A stretch of 64,000 nt of DNA from CBDDBU01 sp965226045 (GCA_965226045.1 CBDDBU010000023.1:62001-126000); one strand, 5' to 3'; positions 48,565-57,546 are shown, counted from the stretch's first letter. The notes: generated by a model from the letters alone, not told the origin. Numbers and translations: made by a program.

Positions 48565-48760
48565 AGGGATCAAGAGGGAACACGGTACGGCCACGGCCGT
48601 CGGTCGGGGAGTGATGACTTCCCACCGAGGGTCGAGGCCAATGCCGGGGCTGCCCCCGCAACTGTAAGCGGTGAGCTCCGCGCCCGCGAACGCCACTGGG
48701 AAACTGGGAAGGCAGGGCGCCGAGCGTTGAACCGCGAGCCAGGAGACCTGCCGTCGAAGG
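48565..48760 (+). promoter_or_regulatory. Cobalamin riboswitch
   Basis: The conserved elements occur in order. GGGAACACGGT lies near 48573, the B12 box-like GCCGGGGCTGCCCCCGCAAC followed by TGTAAGCGG near 48642-48671, CACTGGGAAACTGGGAAGGC near 48694-48713, and GAGCCAGGAGACCTGCC at about 48737-48753. In this class, bound adenosylcobalamin represses the downstream genes. It sits about 220 bp before btuB, so it should control the whole btuBFCD-tonB run. Outer limits are approximate. Confidence 0.93.
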
Positions 48761-48978
48761 GCGATCACCCAACCGGCGGACGGGGTGTGCTTCCGGTACG
48801 GACTTCCGTAGTGGTGACGTCGTGGACGCGGCCTGCTGTTACGGGAGTTCGGGTGATCACAACCGGATACTCCGCTGCTAAATCTAACGCGAGTCCGCCC
48901 ATGGCGGACGAAGGCGCACCAGTTCGCGAGGTGCGCGACGGCAGGCCGCTCGTTGCCAACCAGCGAAAGGAGCCTGCT

Positions 48979-50949
48979 GTGTTTCGACACAATGCCCGCC
49001 CCGGCGGGATGCTTGTTGTCTCGGCCATCGTTTGCGCGCTCGCCGAGACCGCCACCGCCCAAACCACTGAACCGGTCCAGGTCACCGAACCGGCACTCGC
49101 CCCCGAAGTGGTGGTGAGCGCCACCCGGCTGCCGACCGCGATCGGCGAAGTCGGCAGCTCGGTCACCGTGATCACCAGCGAGGGCATGGAGGCGAGGGGC
49201 CACCGCCAGGTGCTGGAGGCGTTGCGCGGCGTCGCCGGGTTGCGGATGACGCAGCTCGGCGGGCCGGGGCGCGTGACATCGGTGTTCGCGCGCGGCGCCA
49301 ACTCCAACCACACGCTGGTGGTGGTGGACGGGGTCGAAATGAGCGATCCCAGCGCGCCGAATGGCGCCTTCAACTATGCGCACCTGTTGAGTGCGGGCCT
49401 CGACCGGATCGAGGTGCTGCGGGGCCCACAGAGCACGCTCTACGGCTCCGACGCGATCGCCGGCGTTGTCAGCATGGTGACCGCGCCGGGCCGGGGCCGA
49501 CCGAGCGTTTCCGGTTGGCTCGAGGGCGGATCGAACGAAACGATCAGCGCAGGCGCCACGCTTGGCGGTGAGGCTGGCCGGGTGGCGTTCGCGGCGACCG
49601 CCGCCGCGCTTGCGACGGCTGGCGAGTCCGTGACCGCGGCGCGACTGCGCGGCGGTGCCGCGCCCGAGGACGATGGCTACGAGAACCTGACTGGCTCGCT
49701 GCGGCTCGACTACCGGCTAGCGCCGGACAGCGAGATCACGCTGACCGCGCGCTACATCCAGACCGAGACCGAACTCGATCCCGGCCCGGAGGATCCGGAC
49801 GCCTTCGAGACAACGCAGCAATACTTCGCGCGCGTTTCGGCCCGCGCCCTGTTCTTCGACGGCCTGTGGGAGCCGACGATCGCGCTCGCCCATACCCACC
49901 ATGACCGCGACAACATCAATCGACCCGATGCGCTCGCCGTTACCAATAGCGTCATTTTCAACAGCGGCGATCGCAACAAGATCGAGTGGCGCAACGATCT
50001 CTTCGTCCACCCCGACCATGTGCTGACCATTGGCGTGGAGAGCGAGGCCGAGCGCTTCACCGATCTTCAGAGCGCGAACTTCGGCTCTGGCTTCACCATC
50101 GCCGGCGCCACCAAAGCGGACGTGCGGACCAACGCACTCTACGCCCAGGACCAGTTCACGTTGTCCGATCGGCTGTTTGGCGCCATCGGCGCGCGCATCG
50201 ACGACCACGACCGGTTCGATCGCGAGCTCACCTACCGCGTGGCGCCGGTGTACTGGCATCGCGAGACCGACACCCGGCTCAAGGGCGCCATTGGCACCGG
50301 CTTCCGTGCGCCGGCTTTGTTCGAGTTGTTCGGCTCCTCGTTCAACAGTTTCGGCGGCATCGGCACCGGCGATCCCAATCTCAATCCGGAGACCAGTCGC
50401 GGCTGGGAGATCGGCTTCGAACAGCCCCTGCTGGCCGGTGCGGCGACATTTGGGGCCACCTATTACGAGAGCCAGATCAAGGACCTGGTAGTGATCGCGT
50501 TCGCCTTTCCGGACTCGACCACGGTGAACCTCAATGAGGCCGAGCTCAGCGGCGTTGAGGCCTTCGTGAACCTGGCCCCGGCGCCTGAGATCGAGGCCCA
50601 ATTCGGCTACACCTATACCCGGGCCGAGGACGGTGCGACCGGCGCGGATCTCTTGCGCCGGCCCAGGCACAAGGTAGACCTCGACGTTCGCGCCCATCCC
50701 TGGCCGGCGACCACTATATCCGTCGGTATGATCTATGTCGGCGGCCACACCGACATCACGTTCGCTACCGGCCAGATCATCAAGCGCGGCGGCTACGCCG
50801 TCTTCGACTTCGCCGGGCACTACGACCTGACGCCGGCGGTGCGTATGTCGGCCCGGGTCGAGAACCTGCTCGATCGCGACTACGAGGTCGCCGACGGCTT
50901 CCGCGGATTCGGCCGGCGGGGCCATCTCGGCGTGAGTGCGCGGTTCTGA
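48979..50949 (+). CDS. btuB: TonB-dependent outer membrane vitamin B12 receptor
   Basis: A 656-residue receptor. The leader MLVVSAIVCALAETATA is a signal peptide, followed by the TonB-box-like EVVVSATRLP. The plug domain has VTVITSEGMEARG, LRGVAGLRMTQLGGPGRVTS and GPQSTLYGSDAIAGVVSMVT. The 22-strand barrel ends with the aromatic ARF. I use GTG at 48979, preceded by AAAGGAGCCTGCT; a longer frame back to 48727 would run through the riboswitch. The riboswitch and the downstream ABC importer identify cobalamin as the substrate. Confidence 0.9.
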   Translation: MFRHNARPGGMLVVSAIVCALAETATAQTTEPVQVTEPALAPEVVVSATRLPTAIGEVGSSVTVITSEGMEARGHRQVLEALRGVAGLRMTQLGGPGRVTSVFARGANSNHTLVVVDGVEMSDPSAPNGAFNYAHLLSAGLDRIEVLRGPQSTLYGSDAIAGVVSMVTAPGRGRPSVSGWLEGGSNETISAGATLGGEAGRVAFAATAAALATAGESVTAARLRGGAAPEDDGYENLTGSLRLDYRLAPDSEITLTARYIQTETELDPGPEDPDAFETTQQYFARVSARALFFDGLWEPTIALAHTHHDRDNINRPDALAVTNSVIFNSGDRNKIEWRNDLFVHPDHVLTIGVESEAERFTDLQSANFGSGFTIAGATKADVRTNALYAQDQFTLSDRLFGAIGARIDDHDRFDRELTYRVAPVYWHRETDTRLKGAIGTGFRAPALFELFGSSFNSFGGIGTGDPNLNPETSRGWEIGFEQPLLAGAATFGATYYESQIKDLVVIAFAFPDSTTVNLNEAELSGVEAFVNLAPAPEIEAQFGYTYTRAEDGATGADLLRRPRHKVDLDVRAHPWPATTISVGMIYVGGHTDITFATGQIIKRGGYAVFDFAGHYDLTPAVRMSARVENLLDRDYEVADGFRGFGRRGHLGVSARF

Positions 50950-50950
50950 C

Positions 50951-51772
50951 ATGAACGGCTGGGTCAAAGCGGCGGTGGGCCTGCAGCTGCTGTTGGCGTC
51001 GGCGGCCCCGGCAACGGCCAAGCCCCAGCGCATCGTCTCGCTCAACTTGTGCGTCGATCTGCTACTGCTCCAGCTCGCCGACCGCGAGCACATCGCCTCG
51101 CTCACCCATCTCGCGACCGATCCCGAGCTTTCCGCCCTCGCGGAGATGGCGGCGGACATCCCCCAGAACCACGGCCTGGCCGAGGAGATCCTCGGCTATG
51201 ACCCGGACTTGGTGATCAGCGGCGCGTTCACGACCTTGCCGACGGTCGCGCTGCTCGAACAGCTCGGACGGCGGGTCCTGACGTTGCCGGCGGCCGAGAG
51301 CTTCGCCGAGGTTCGGGCCCTGGTGATGCAGGTCGCCACGGCCATTGGTGAAGTGGAACGCGGCCGCCTCCTGATCGCGGACATGGATGCGCGGCTCGCT
51401 GCCATTCCCCCGCCGGTCGGCCAGCCGGCGCGGGCCGTGGTCTACGAGCCCCATGGCTACACGGCGGGCCGTCATACGCTCGTCGACGAGGTGATCCGTG
51501 CGGCCGGCATGGCCAACATCGCGATCGAGCTCGGGGTCGTGGGCCATCAGCCTGTGCCGCTCGAGATCATCGTGCTGGCAGAGCCGGATTGGCTGATCGT
51601 CAGCAGCTATCGTCCGGACCAGGCCTCGCTCGCGCGCACGCTCATGCGGCATCCGTCGTTGAAGTCGAGGTTGGCGGCGCGGAGTGTCGTGCTGCCAACC
51701 AAACTCTGGGTCTGCGGCAACCCCATTGTGGTCGAGGCGGTTGAGCGCCTGGCGTCGTCGAGGGGGTGTTGA
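50951..51772 (+). CDS. btuF: Periplasmic cobalamin-binding protein
   Basis: A 273-residue periplasmic binding protein of the helical-backbone (class III) type. The signal peptide is WVKAAVGLQLLLASAAPATA. Motifs are QRIVSLNLCVDLLLLQLADR, YDPDLVISGAFTT and RVLTLPAAESFAEV. The family binds vitamin B12 or iron siderophores, and its place between btuB and btuC points to B12. It starts one base after the btuB stop codon. Confidence 0.88.
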   Translation: MNGWVKAAVGLQLLLASAAPATAKPQRIVSLNLCVDLLLLQLADREHIASLTHLATDPELSALAEMAADIPQNHGLAEEILGYDPDLVISGAFTTLPTVALLEQLGRRVLTLPAAESFAEVRALVMQVATAIGEVERGRLLIADMDARLAAIPPPVGQPARAVVYEPHGYTAGRHTLVDEVIRAAGMANIAIELGVVGHQPVPLEIIVLAEPDWLIVSSYRPDQASLARTLMRHPSLKSRLAARSVVLPTKLWVCGNPIVVEAVERLASSRGC

Positions 51773-52765
51773 GTGCGCGAGGATCGCCTCCTTAACCTCG
51801 CGCTGGCGCTCGTCGTCGCCGTGGCGTTCGTCGCGTCGGTGCTGGCCGGCCGCACTTGGGTTCCGCTGTTCGACGTAGTGGGTCTGCTGGTCACTACCGA
51901 TCCCAGCGGCCTCGCCCTCGTCTTGCAGGAAATCCGGCTGCCGCGCGCGATCCTCGGCGGTTTGGTCGGCGCGACCTTGGGCCTCGCGGGCGCCGCGATG
52001 CAGGGCCTGCTGCGCAACCCGCTCGCCGAGCCCGGCCTGATCGGCGTGTCGGGCGCCGCCGCATTGGGCGCCGTCATCGTGTTCTACAGCGGGCTGGCCG
52101 CGCTGATGCCGCTGGCGTTGCCGCTCGGCGGCATCGCCGGCGCGCTGCTGGCCGCGCTCACCATCCATCTGCTGGCGCGGCGCGATCACAGCGTTCTGGC
52201 GCTAATTCTCGCCGGCATCGCCATCAACAGTCTGGCGGGCGCGCTGACCGCGCTCGCCCTCAGCCTTGCGCCGAGCCCCTATGCTGCGCTGGAGGTGTTC
52301 TTTTGGCTGCTCGGCTCGGTGGCCGATCGCAGCTTCAACCATGTCGCGCTGGCGACGCCGCTGATGCTGGTGGGCTGGGCCCTGTTTGTCGGCGCGGGTC
52401 GCGGCCTCGATGCTCTCAGCATGGGTGAGGACACCGCAACCAGCCTCGGTGTGGATCTGCGTAGTCTGCGGGTTCGGCTGATCTTCGGCACCGCGCTCTC
52501 GGTCGGCGCTGCCGTTGCCGTGACGGGCATCATCGGTTTTGTTGGCTTGGTGGTGCCGCATCTGCTTCGACCCCTTGTCGGCCATCAGCCCTCGCGACTG
52601 TTGCTGCCAAGTGCGCTGGGCGGCGCCGCGTTGACGCTTGCCGCGGACACGCTGGCGCGGATGACGCCGACCGGTTCCGAGATCAAGCTCGGGGTGCTGA
52701 CCGCGCTGCTGGGCGCGCCGTTCTTCTTCGTGCTCTTGATGCGGACACGGCGGGCGGTCACATGA
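51773..52765 (+). CDS. btuC: Cobalamin ABC transporter permease (FecCD family)
   Basis: A 330-residue permease with about ten transmembrane helices. The family signature IRLPRAILGGLVGATLGLAGAAMQGLLRNPLAEPGLIGVSGAA is conveniently found near residues 55-97, and the coupling region before VGLVVPHLLRPLVGHQPSRLLLPSA is present near 260-285. It should dimerise in the inner membrane and pair with BtuD. The start codon is GTG, adjoining the btuF stop without a gap, so translation is coupled. Confidence 0.92.
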   Translation: MREDRLLNLALALVVAVAFVASVLAGRTWVPLFDVVGLLVTTDPSGLALVLQEIRLPRAILGGLVGATLGLAGAAMQGLLRNPLAEPGLIGVSGAAALGAVIVFYSGLAALMPLALPLGGIAGALLAALTIHLLARRDHSVLALILAGIAINSLAGALTALALSLAPSPYAALEVFFWLLGSVADRSFNHVALATPLMLVGWALFVGAGRGLDALSMGEDTATSLGVDLRSLRVRLIFGTALSVGAAVAVTGIIGFVGLVVPHLLRPLVGHQPSRLLLPSALGGAALTLAADTLARMTPTGSEIKLGVLTALLGAPFFFVLLMRTRRAVT

Positions 52766-53556
52766 GCACGCTGGGCGCGCGCGGCATAGCCGTGCGAAAG
52801 GGCGGCAGGGCCATTGTCGATGGCGTCGATCTGGTGGCCAACGCGGGCGAGGTGGTCGGGCTGATCGGGCCGAACGGCGCTGGCAAGACGACGCTGTTGC
52901 GCGCTCTCTGTCGGCTCGAAACCTTGGCAGCGGGTGAAGTGTCGGTGGGCGGCGTGCCGCTCGAAGTGCTCGATCGGCGCGATCTCGCGCGGGCTATCTC
53001 GTACTGCGCCCAGGACGCCGTGTGCCACTGGCCGTTGCGGGTGGCGCGGTTGGTCGCCCTCGGTCGGCTGCCGCATTTGGACCCGTGGCGACGCGCGGGT
53101 GCAGTCGATGCGGCGGCGATCGACCGCGCCCTCGCCGAGACCGATGTCGGCGAACTCGCCGATCGCGCCGTCGACACGCTCTCGAGCGGTGAGCGCGCTC
53201 GTGCGTTGCTGGCCCGCGCGTTGGCGGTCGAGGCCGCCGTGTTGCTGGCCGACGAGCCGGTGGCCGCCCTCGATCCGCGCCACCAACTCCAGATCATGGC
53301 GACGCTCAGGCGCCGGTCGCGAGCCGGCGCGGCGGTGATCTGCGTGCTGCACGATTTGAGCCTCGCCGCGCGGTTTTGCGACCGCGTGGCCTTGCTCCAC
53401 GAGGGGCGGCTGCACGCGACTGGCACGCCGACGGAGGTTCTGGCGCCGGAGAATCTGGCCGCCACGTTCGGGATCCGGGCCGCCTTCGGCAACTTCGAGG
53501 GGGAGCCCTACCTGGTACCGTGGGATAGCGGGCAGCCCGGGGAGATGCGGTCTTGA
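52762..53556 (+). CDS. btuD: Cobalamin ABC transporter ATP-binding protein
   Basis: A 264-residue ATPase of the FepC/BtuD class. Walker A is GPNGAGKTTLLRAL, the signature is DTLSSGERARALLARALAVE (SSGER in place of SGGQ), Walker B is VLLADEPVAALDPRH, and the switch His is in VLHDLSLAARFCD. It overlaps btuC by 4 bp. The SSGE variant is common in this group. Confidence 0.93.
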   Translation: MSTLGARGIAVRKGGRAIVDGVDLVANAGEVVGLIGPNGAGKTTLLRALCRLETLAAGEVSVGGVPLEVLDRRDLARAISYCAQDAVCHWPLRVARLVALGRLPHLDPWRRAGAVDAAAIDRALAETDVGELADRAVDTLSSGERARALLARALAVEAAVLLADEPVAALDPRHQLQIMATLRRRSRAGAAVICVLHDLSLAARFCDRVALLHEGRLHATGTPTEVLAPENLAATFGIRAAFGNFEGEPYLVPWDSGQPGEMRS

Positions 53557-54428
53557 GCGTCGCGCATGGGATGCGGTCGCAGTTGGGTATGCGGTCGCGG
53601 CTGGCCGTATCGCTTGGCCTGCATCTCATTGTGGCGGCGGCGCTGATAGGGGGCGAGCAGGCGGGCTGGTTCAGCCCCGCGCCACGCCAAGCGGCGGCGG
53701 GCGTCGTCGTGGTTGCCCTGGTCTACCGCTCCGAGGAACCGCCACCACGGCCACCCACGGCGCACGCCGCAGCGACACTTGCGTTGAGGCCTGGTGGCGA
53801 TTCGGTCATGCTCGCGGCTTTCGAACAATCGGCGGCTACGGCTGCCCTCCGGCCTCATGCCGAGCAGCCCCTGGTGCGCGCGTTCACCCATTCGGCTCTG
53901 TTTGTGCCCGCCGAGGACGAACCCTTCGTCCTAAGCGCGACCGCGATCCCCCCCGAGATCCTGGCGCGAGCCACTACCGAATCGGGTCGTCCGCCGATCG
54001 TGCCGGTGGGTGACGTCGCGGCGATCGTGGCGCCAACAGCCGAAACCATCAGGGGACTTGCGCCGGGCGAAGCATCCGGTCCGCCCTTGATCGGCGTTAA
54101 TGAGCCGCTACTTGTGTCCGAGGCCAACGCGGCGAGTGCCGGTGAGACACCGTTGGTCGACGAACTGGCCATTCTCCGCAACCCACCGCCGCGTTACCCG
54201 TCACGCGCCCGTCGTCGTGGCCTCGAGGGGCGGATCGTGATCGAGGTCGAGGTTCTTGAAAGCGGGGCGCCGGGCCGACTCTGGGTCATGACCAGCTCAG
54301 GTCACGGCGTTCTCGATCGCGCGGCGCTGGCCGCCATCCGGCAGTGGGCGTTCCGTCCGCCGCTCCGCGATGGGCGGCCCGCGCGTGCGGTGGTGCGAGT
54401 TCCGATCCTATTTCGGCTCGCCGATTGA
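53553..54428 (+). CDS. tonB: TonB-family energy transducer
   Basis: A 291-residue protein with an N-terminal anchor helix (LAVSLGLHLIVAAALIGG), a Pro/Ala-rich periplasmic spacer (PPPRPPTAHAA and onward) and a C-terminal TonB domain (NPPPRYPSRARRRGLEGRIV then IEVEVLESG, VLDRAALAAIRQWAFRPPL). TonB carries proton-motive energy from ExbBD to outer membrane receptors; exbB and exbD are not in the window. It starts with TTG at 53553 overlapping the btuD stop, or at ATG 53571. It closes the B12 operon and is probably dedicated to BtuB. Confidence 0.85.
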   Translation: MSVAHGMRSQLGMRSRLAVSLGLHLIVAAALIGGEQAGWFSPAPRQAAAGVVVVALVYRSEEPPPRPPTAHAAATLALRPGGDSVMLAAFEQSAATAALRPHAEQPLVRAFTHSALFVPAEDEPFVLSATAIPPEILARATTESGRPPIVPVGDVAAIVAPTAETIRGLAPGEASGPPLIGVNEPLLVSEANAASAGETPLVDELAILRNPPPRYPSRARRRGLEGRIVIEVEVLESGAPGRLWVMTSSGHGVLDRAALAAIRQWAFRPPLRDGRPARAVVRVPILFRLAD

Positions 54429-54460
54429 ACCTCGTTGACCTTCGAGCCGACCGATAGTAC

Positions 54461-54517
54461 TTGACACGACCCACAAGATATTGAGGAATAAAACGATCGG
54501 CCTACCAAACATAGGCC
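54461..54517 (+). promoter_or_regulatory. Candidate promoter and leader hairpin before the small membrane protein
   Basis: TTGACA at 54461-54466 is a perfect -35 box, but the -10 region (GGAATA near 54485) is poor. Further on, GGCCTA at 54499-54504 pairs with TAGGCC at 54512-54517 around a 7-base loop, 28 bp before the start codon. The hairpin may affect translation or processing of the leader. I offer it as a possibility. Confidence 0.35.
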
Positions 54518-54545
54518 AAATTGGCAGAGATTGAAGAGGTGGACT

Positions 54546-54959
54546 ATGCCAGAAGTGCTAGATCGTGTGAAACGATGGATCGGCCAAATCACCGAAGTTG
54601 GTCTGTTGTTGATCGCCCTCGGTATCGTAACTCAGATCCTGTTTGGGCGGGCAGCGACCTCCTTCCTCGGCGGCGACATCGTCGGCAACCTCACCGCGCT
54701 ACTCGCTGCGTTGGGGGACAACGGTCTTGTTGGGTTGATCGCATTGGCGATCATCCTGTGGCTGTACGACAAGGCCGCGGCCTTTGGAGGCGGCAACCCG
54801 GCTAAGTCCGGCCCGCAACGGCTCGGGGCGGGGGGAGCGTCCCGAGCACCTCGCTCTCCCCCCCAAAGAACCTCGCTCTCCCAACGGTCCTCTCGCCGCC
54901 TCACCCCCACCTGGCGGCGCGCACCGCGAGGAGACTTTCACATTTCCCCGGACTGCTGA
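54546..54959 (+). CDS. Small membrane protein of unknown function, copy 1 with a long tail
   Basis: A 137-residue protein whose first 80 residues are paralogous to the protein at 55026-55262. Shared positions include VK.WIG..TEVG.LL, GIV.Q.LFG, GD.V.NL and NG..GLIALA.I.W. Two hydrophobic helices span about residues 18-35 and 60-77. The last 57 residues (KSGPQRLGAGGASRAPRSPP and onward) are Arg/Ser/Pro-rich, have no partner in copy 2, and look like reading into non-coding sequence. GAAGAGGTGG precedes the ATG. I do not know the family. Confidence 0.65.
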   Translation: MPEVLDRVKRWIGQITEVGLLLIALGIVTQILFGRAATSFLGGDIVGNLTALLAALGDNGLVGLIALAIILWLYDKAAAFGGGNPAKSGPQRLGAGGASRAPRSPPQRTSLSQRSSRRLTPTWRRAPRGDFHISPDC

Positions 54960-55025
54960 AGTGTCGTAGGATGCTGCCGGCTAAGCCACCAGCGGTTGTC
55001 TGGTAACTGTGAAGAGGAGAGCGAG

Positions 55026-55262
55026 ATGAATATCCTCGAGGCTGTCAAAGAGTGGATTGGTAAGTTGACCGAAGTGGGTTTTCTTCTGGTAGGTATTGGG
55101 ATAGTGCTGCAGCTCTTGTTCGGCGACCGGGTCGGTTTCATCACCGGCGACGTGGTCGCCAATCTGGTCGATGTGATCAGGAGCGTCGGCGAGAATGGCG
55201 TGATTGGGCTGATCGCCCTGGCCGTCATCGTCTGGATATTCCACAGACGGCGGCTCGCGTAG
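55026..55262 (+). CDS. Small membrane protein of unknown function, copy 2
   Basis: A 78-residue protein with two predicted helices, VGFLLVGIGIVLQLLFG and GVIGLIALAVIVWIFH, and a polar middle with GDVVANLVDVIRSVGENG. An AGAGGAGAGCGAG ribosome binding site precedes the ATG. It is a paralogue of copy 1 and follows it by 66 bp. A Gly-rich helix and small size would suit a channel- or pore-like oligomer, but this is inference. A strong terminator follows. Confidence 0.72.
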   Translation: MNILEAVKEWIGKLTEVGFLLVGIGIVLQLLFGDRVGFITGDVVANLVDVIRSVGENGVIGLIALAVIVWIFHRRRLA

Positions 55263-55281
55263 TCGCGACAAGTTTTTGGGA

Positions 55282-55313
55282 GGCGGCCTCCGGTATCGCT
55301 GGAGGCCGCCTTT
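55282..55313 (+). terminator. Rho-independent terminator
   Basis: GGCGGCCTCC at 55282-55291 pairs perfectly with GGAGGCCGCC at 55301-55310 around a 9-base loop, followed by TTT. It lies 20 bp after the second small membrane protein gene and would end that transcript. The T-run is short, so strength is uncertain. Confidence 0.8.
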
Positions 55314-55375
55314 CCCCGCGCCGCCCTCAACCCTTATGACCAACGCACCGGCCGGGCCGGCCTCGGGCGCGGCCG

Positions 55376-55789
55376 TCAAATGACGGCAGTGACCTCGACC
55401 TCGACCAGCATGTCGGGCGTGAACAGGGACTGAATGCCGAGCAGTGTCTGCGCGCACGGCATGTCGCTGCCGAAGAACTTCTTGTTGGCCGCGACGATGA
55501 CCTCTCCGTCCTCGGGCTTGTAGTTCACGACATATGTGGTCATGCGCACGACGTCCTTGGGCGCAGCGCCTGCCTTTTTGAGGACATTGCGGATATTCGC
55601 GTGCGCCTGACCCACCTGAGCGGCCAAGTCACCGGCGCCGATGAGGTTGGCGTCCTTGTCCCAGCCGATCTGGCCGGAGACGAAGATAACCTTGGCGTCC
55701 GCCGCGACCACGGCGTGGGAAAGACCGAAGTCGATGACGGGAAATACACCGTCCTCCTGGGTCGGATTGATGTGGGTCAACGTGGCCAT
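55376..55789 (-). CDS. RidA-family (YjgF/YER057c/UK114) protein
   Basis: A 137-residue member of the Rid family. Recognisable parts are VFPVIDFGLSHAVVAADAKV then IFVSGQIGWDKDANLIGAGD, LAAQVGQAHANIRNVLKKAG, and the end LLGIQSLFTPDMLVEVEVTAVI. The usual enamine deaminase Arg near the C-terminus (typically IPxARxxV) is not present; MPCAQTLLG is there instead, so it may be one of the non-deaminase Rid subgroups. GGGGGGAGCC precedes the ATG at 55789. Confidence 0.82.
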   Translation of the reverse strand: MATLTHINPTQEDGVFPVIDFGLSHAVVAADAKVIFVSGQIGWDKDANLIGAGDLAAQVGQAHANIRNVLKKAGAAPKDVVRMTTYVVNYKPEDGEVIVAANKKFFGSDMPCAQTLLGIQSLFTPDMLVEVEVTAVI

Positions 55790-55939
55790 GGGCTCCCCCC
55801 GCTGTGGTTGTGGGCCGCCCAATATGGCGGCGGGCCGACGGTAGCACGGGACTCAGGCGGTTCTCTAGCAGCCTGTCGGACTGAGGTCCGCGAGAATGGG
55901 TGTGGACGGATCGCGATGTGGAGAGGTCATGGGATCGAG

Positions 55940-56140
55940 CGCCTTTCGTGAGGACACGGAGTGCGGTCGCTTGGCCGCGCGTACCGCAGGGTGAGTATAC
56001 TCTTATGCCCTCTCGTGAGGGCACGAAGTACGTTCGCTTGCTCGCGCGTGCCGCAAGGCGAGCATACTCTTATTCCTTTTCGCGAGGTACGGAGTCCGGC
56101 CGCCTGCTCAAGCGTATTGCAAGGTGAACATTCTCTTTAT
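55940..56140 (-). repeat. 67-bp tandem repeats at the 3' end of IS1182 copy B
   Basis: These are the same three 67-bp units as in copy A, on the opposite strand; units start at 56140, 56073 and 56006 in element orientation. The first includes the transposase stop at 56108-56110. Confidence 0.85.
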
Positions 56141-57466
56141 GTTCCAGGCCAGGGTCACCAGGTTCCATTCGCCCGTGACCTTGTCCAGGCCGCGTAGCGA
56201 GAACTGGCGGAAGCCCATGGCCGATTTGATGATGCCGAACACCGGTTCCGGCGTTTGCTTGCGCAGGGCGTAGAGTTGCCGGCCCTCGGGCGTCGCCAGT
56301 CGATGTGTCATCGCTTCCAGCGGCGTCGGGTTCTCCGGGGGCGGCGGCGCGCCGGCGAAGCGGTCCTTCCAGGAGAGATGATGGCGTTCCCGGCCGGGCG
56401 TGATCAACGGCGCGATCTCGGCCTCGGCGCAGGCGTTCACGTTGGCCTCGCTGAAGTAGCCGCTGTCCGCCAGCAGGGTCTCGGGCGCGCCCAGCGCCTC
56501 GGGAAGGCGGGCGAGCGCTTCCAGCGCCGGCTCGATTTGCCGCTTGTCGTTGGGGGCCTGGACCACGTCGTTGGTGACCACCAGCAGGCTGTCGGCCGCC
56601 ACCAGGGCTTGGGCGTTGTAGGCCTGTTCGAAGCCGCCGCCGGCCACCGGCATGATGCGCGAGTCCGCGTCGGTCAGATTGACCTGGTCCTTCGGCCCGG
56701 GCCCGGCCACCGGCGGCTCGGGTGGACGGCCGCCCGGCTTGCGGCCCGTCTTCTCGGCCTTCTCCGCGCGCGCCTCGAGCTTCGCCTCGTACTCGGCCCG
56801 TTCCCGCTCAAGGCGTTCGCGCGCCCGCGCCTCGATCACCGCCTTAGCCTCGGCGATGCGGGCCAGACGATCCTCGCGCCGGGCCAGTTCCTCGGGCACC
56901 GACATCCCGTCGGGCACATCCGCCCCATCGGCCGCCTCCGCCAACGCCATCAACTCCGCCACCTCGGCCTTCAACCGGGCTTCGAGCTCGCAGGCGTGTT
57001 TCCACGACAGCGCGCTGTGCCGGCTCGCGTTGGCGTGCACCTTGGTGCCGTCCAGCGCCACCGTGCCGAGCTTCAGCACCCCGGCTTCCCGGGCCAGCAG
57101 CAGCACCTCGACGAACAGCCCTTCGATCCGGTCGAGAAAACGCCGCCGGAACGCGGCGATGGTATCGTGGTCGGGATGATCGTTGGCCGCGATGAAGCGG
57201 AAAGCGACAGAATCATAGGTCGCGCGCTCCAACTTGCGGCTCGAAAACACCCCCGTGGCGTAGCCGTAGACCAGAAGCCCCAGCAGCATGCTCGGGTGAT
57301 AGGACGCCGAGCCCGAGCCGCGATAGGCCTTCACGAACGCCGAGAGGTCCAACTGCTCGATCACCTCGACCACGAAGCGCGCCAGATGCCGCTCGGGAAG
57401 CCATTCCTCCACCGACGGCGGCAGCAGAAACCCCGTCTCCCGGTCGACCGGTCGGAAATTGCTCAT
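56108..57466 (-). CDS. IS1182-family transposase, copy B
   Basis: 452 residues, identical in translation to copy A as far as I can compare them by eye. The motifs LALDGTKVHAN-like VALDGTKVHANAS and LLADSGYFSEANV are both intact. Start ATG at 57466 corresponds to 2515 in copy A. Confidence 0.92.
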   Translation of the reverse strand: MSNFRPVDRETGFLLPPSVEEWLPERHLARFVVEVIEQLDLSAFVKAYRGSGSASYHPSMLLGLLVYGYATGVFSSRKLERATYDSVAFRFIAANDHPDHDTIAAFRRRFLDRIEGLFVEVLLLAREAGVLKLGTVALDGTKVHANASRHSALSWKHACELEARLKAEVAELMALAEAADGADVPDGMSVPEELARREDRLARIAEAKAVIEARARERLERERAEYEAKLEARAEKAEKTGRKPGGRPPEPPVAGPGPKDQVNLTDADSRIMPVAGGGFEQAYNAQALVAADSLLVVTNDVVQAPNDKRQIEPALEALARLPEALGAPETLLADSGYFSEANVNACAEAEIAPLITPGRERHHLSWKDRFAGAPPPPENPTPLEAMTHRLATPEGRQLYALRKQTPEPVFGIIKSAMGFRQFSLRGLDKVTGEWNLVTLAWNIKRMFTLQYA

Positions 57467-57546
57467 GACGGCCTCCATCACGCGCGGGCAAATCAACTGA
57501 TACCATCGAATCCTATTTCGACTCCCGGCTCAAGTCCGACAGGCTG

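Larger units (their letters stand above)
55869..57546 (-). mobile_element. IS1182-family insertion sequence, copy B, inverted (1678 bp)
   Basis: Same length and same terminal CAGCCTGTCGGACT as copy A, in the opposite orientation. The transposase it encodes has the same sequence as copy A. CTAG lies on both sides (55865-55868 and 57547-57550). On the right, the CTAG holds the stop codon of the truncated glutathione S-transferase gene, just as copy A sits on the SDR stop. The two copies form a roughly 52-kb inverted pair. Confidence 0.92.

Noticed and set aside
49717..51159. Minus-strand open frame of 480 codons opposite btuB
   Set aside because: It runs across two real genes without regard to their limits and has no recognisable domain.
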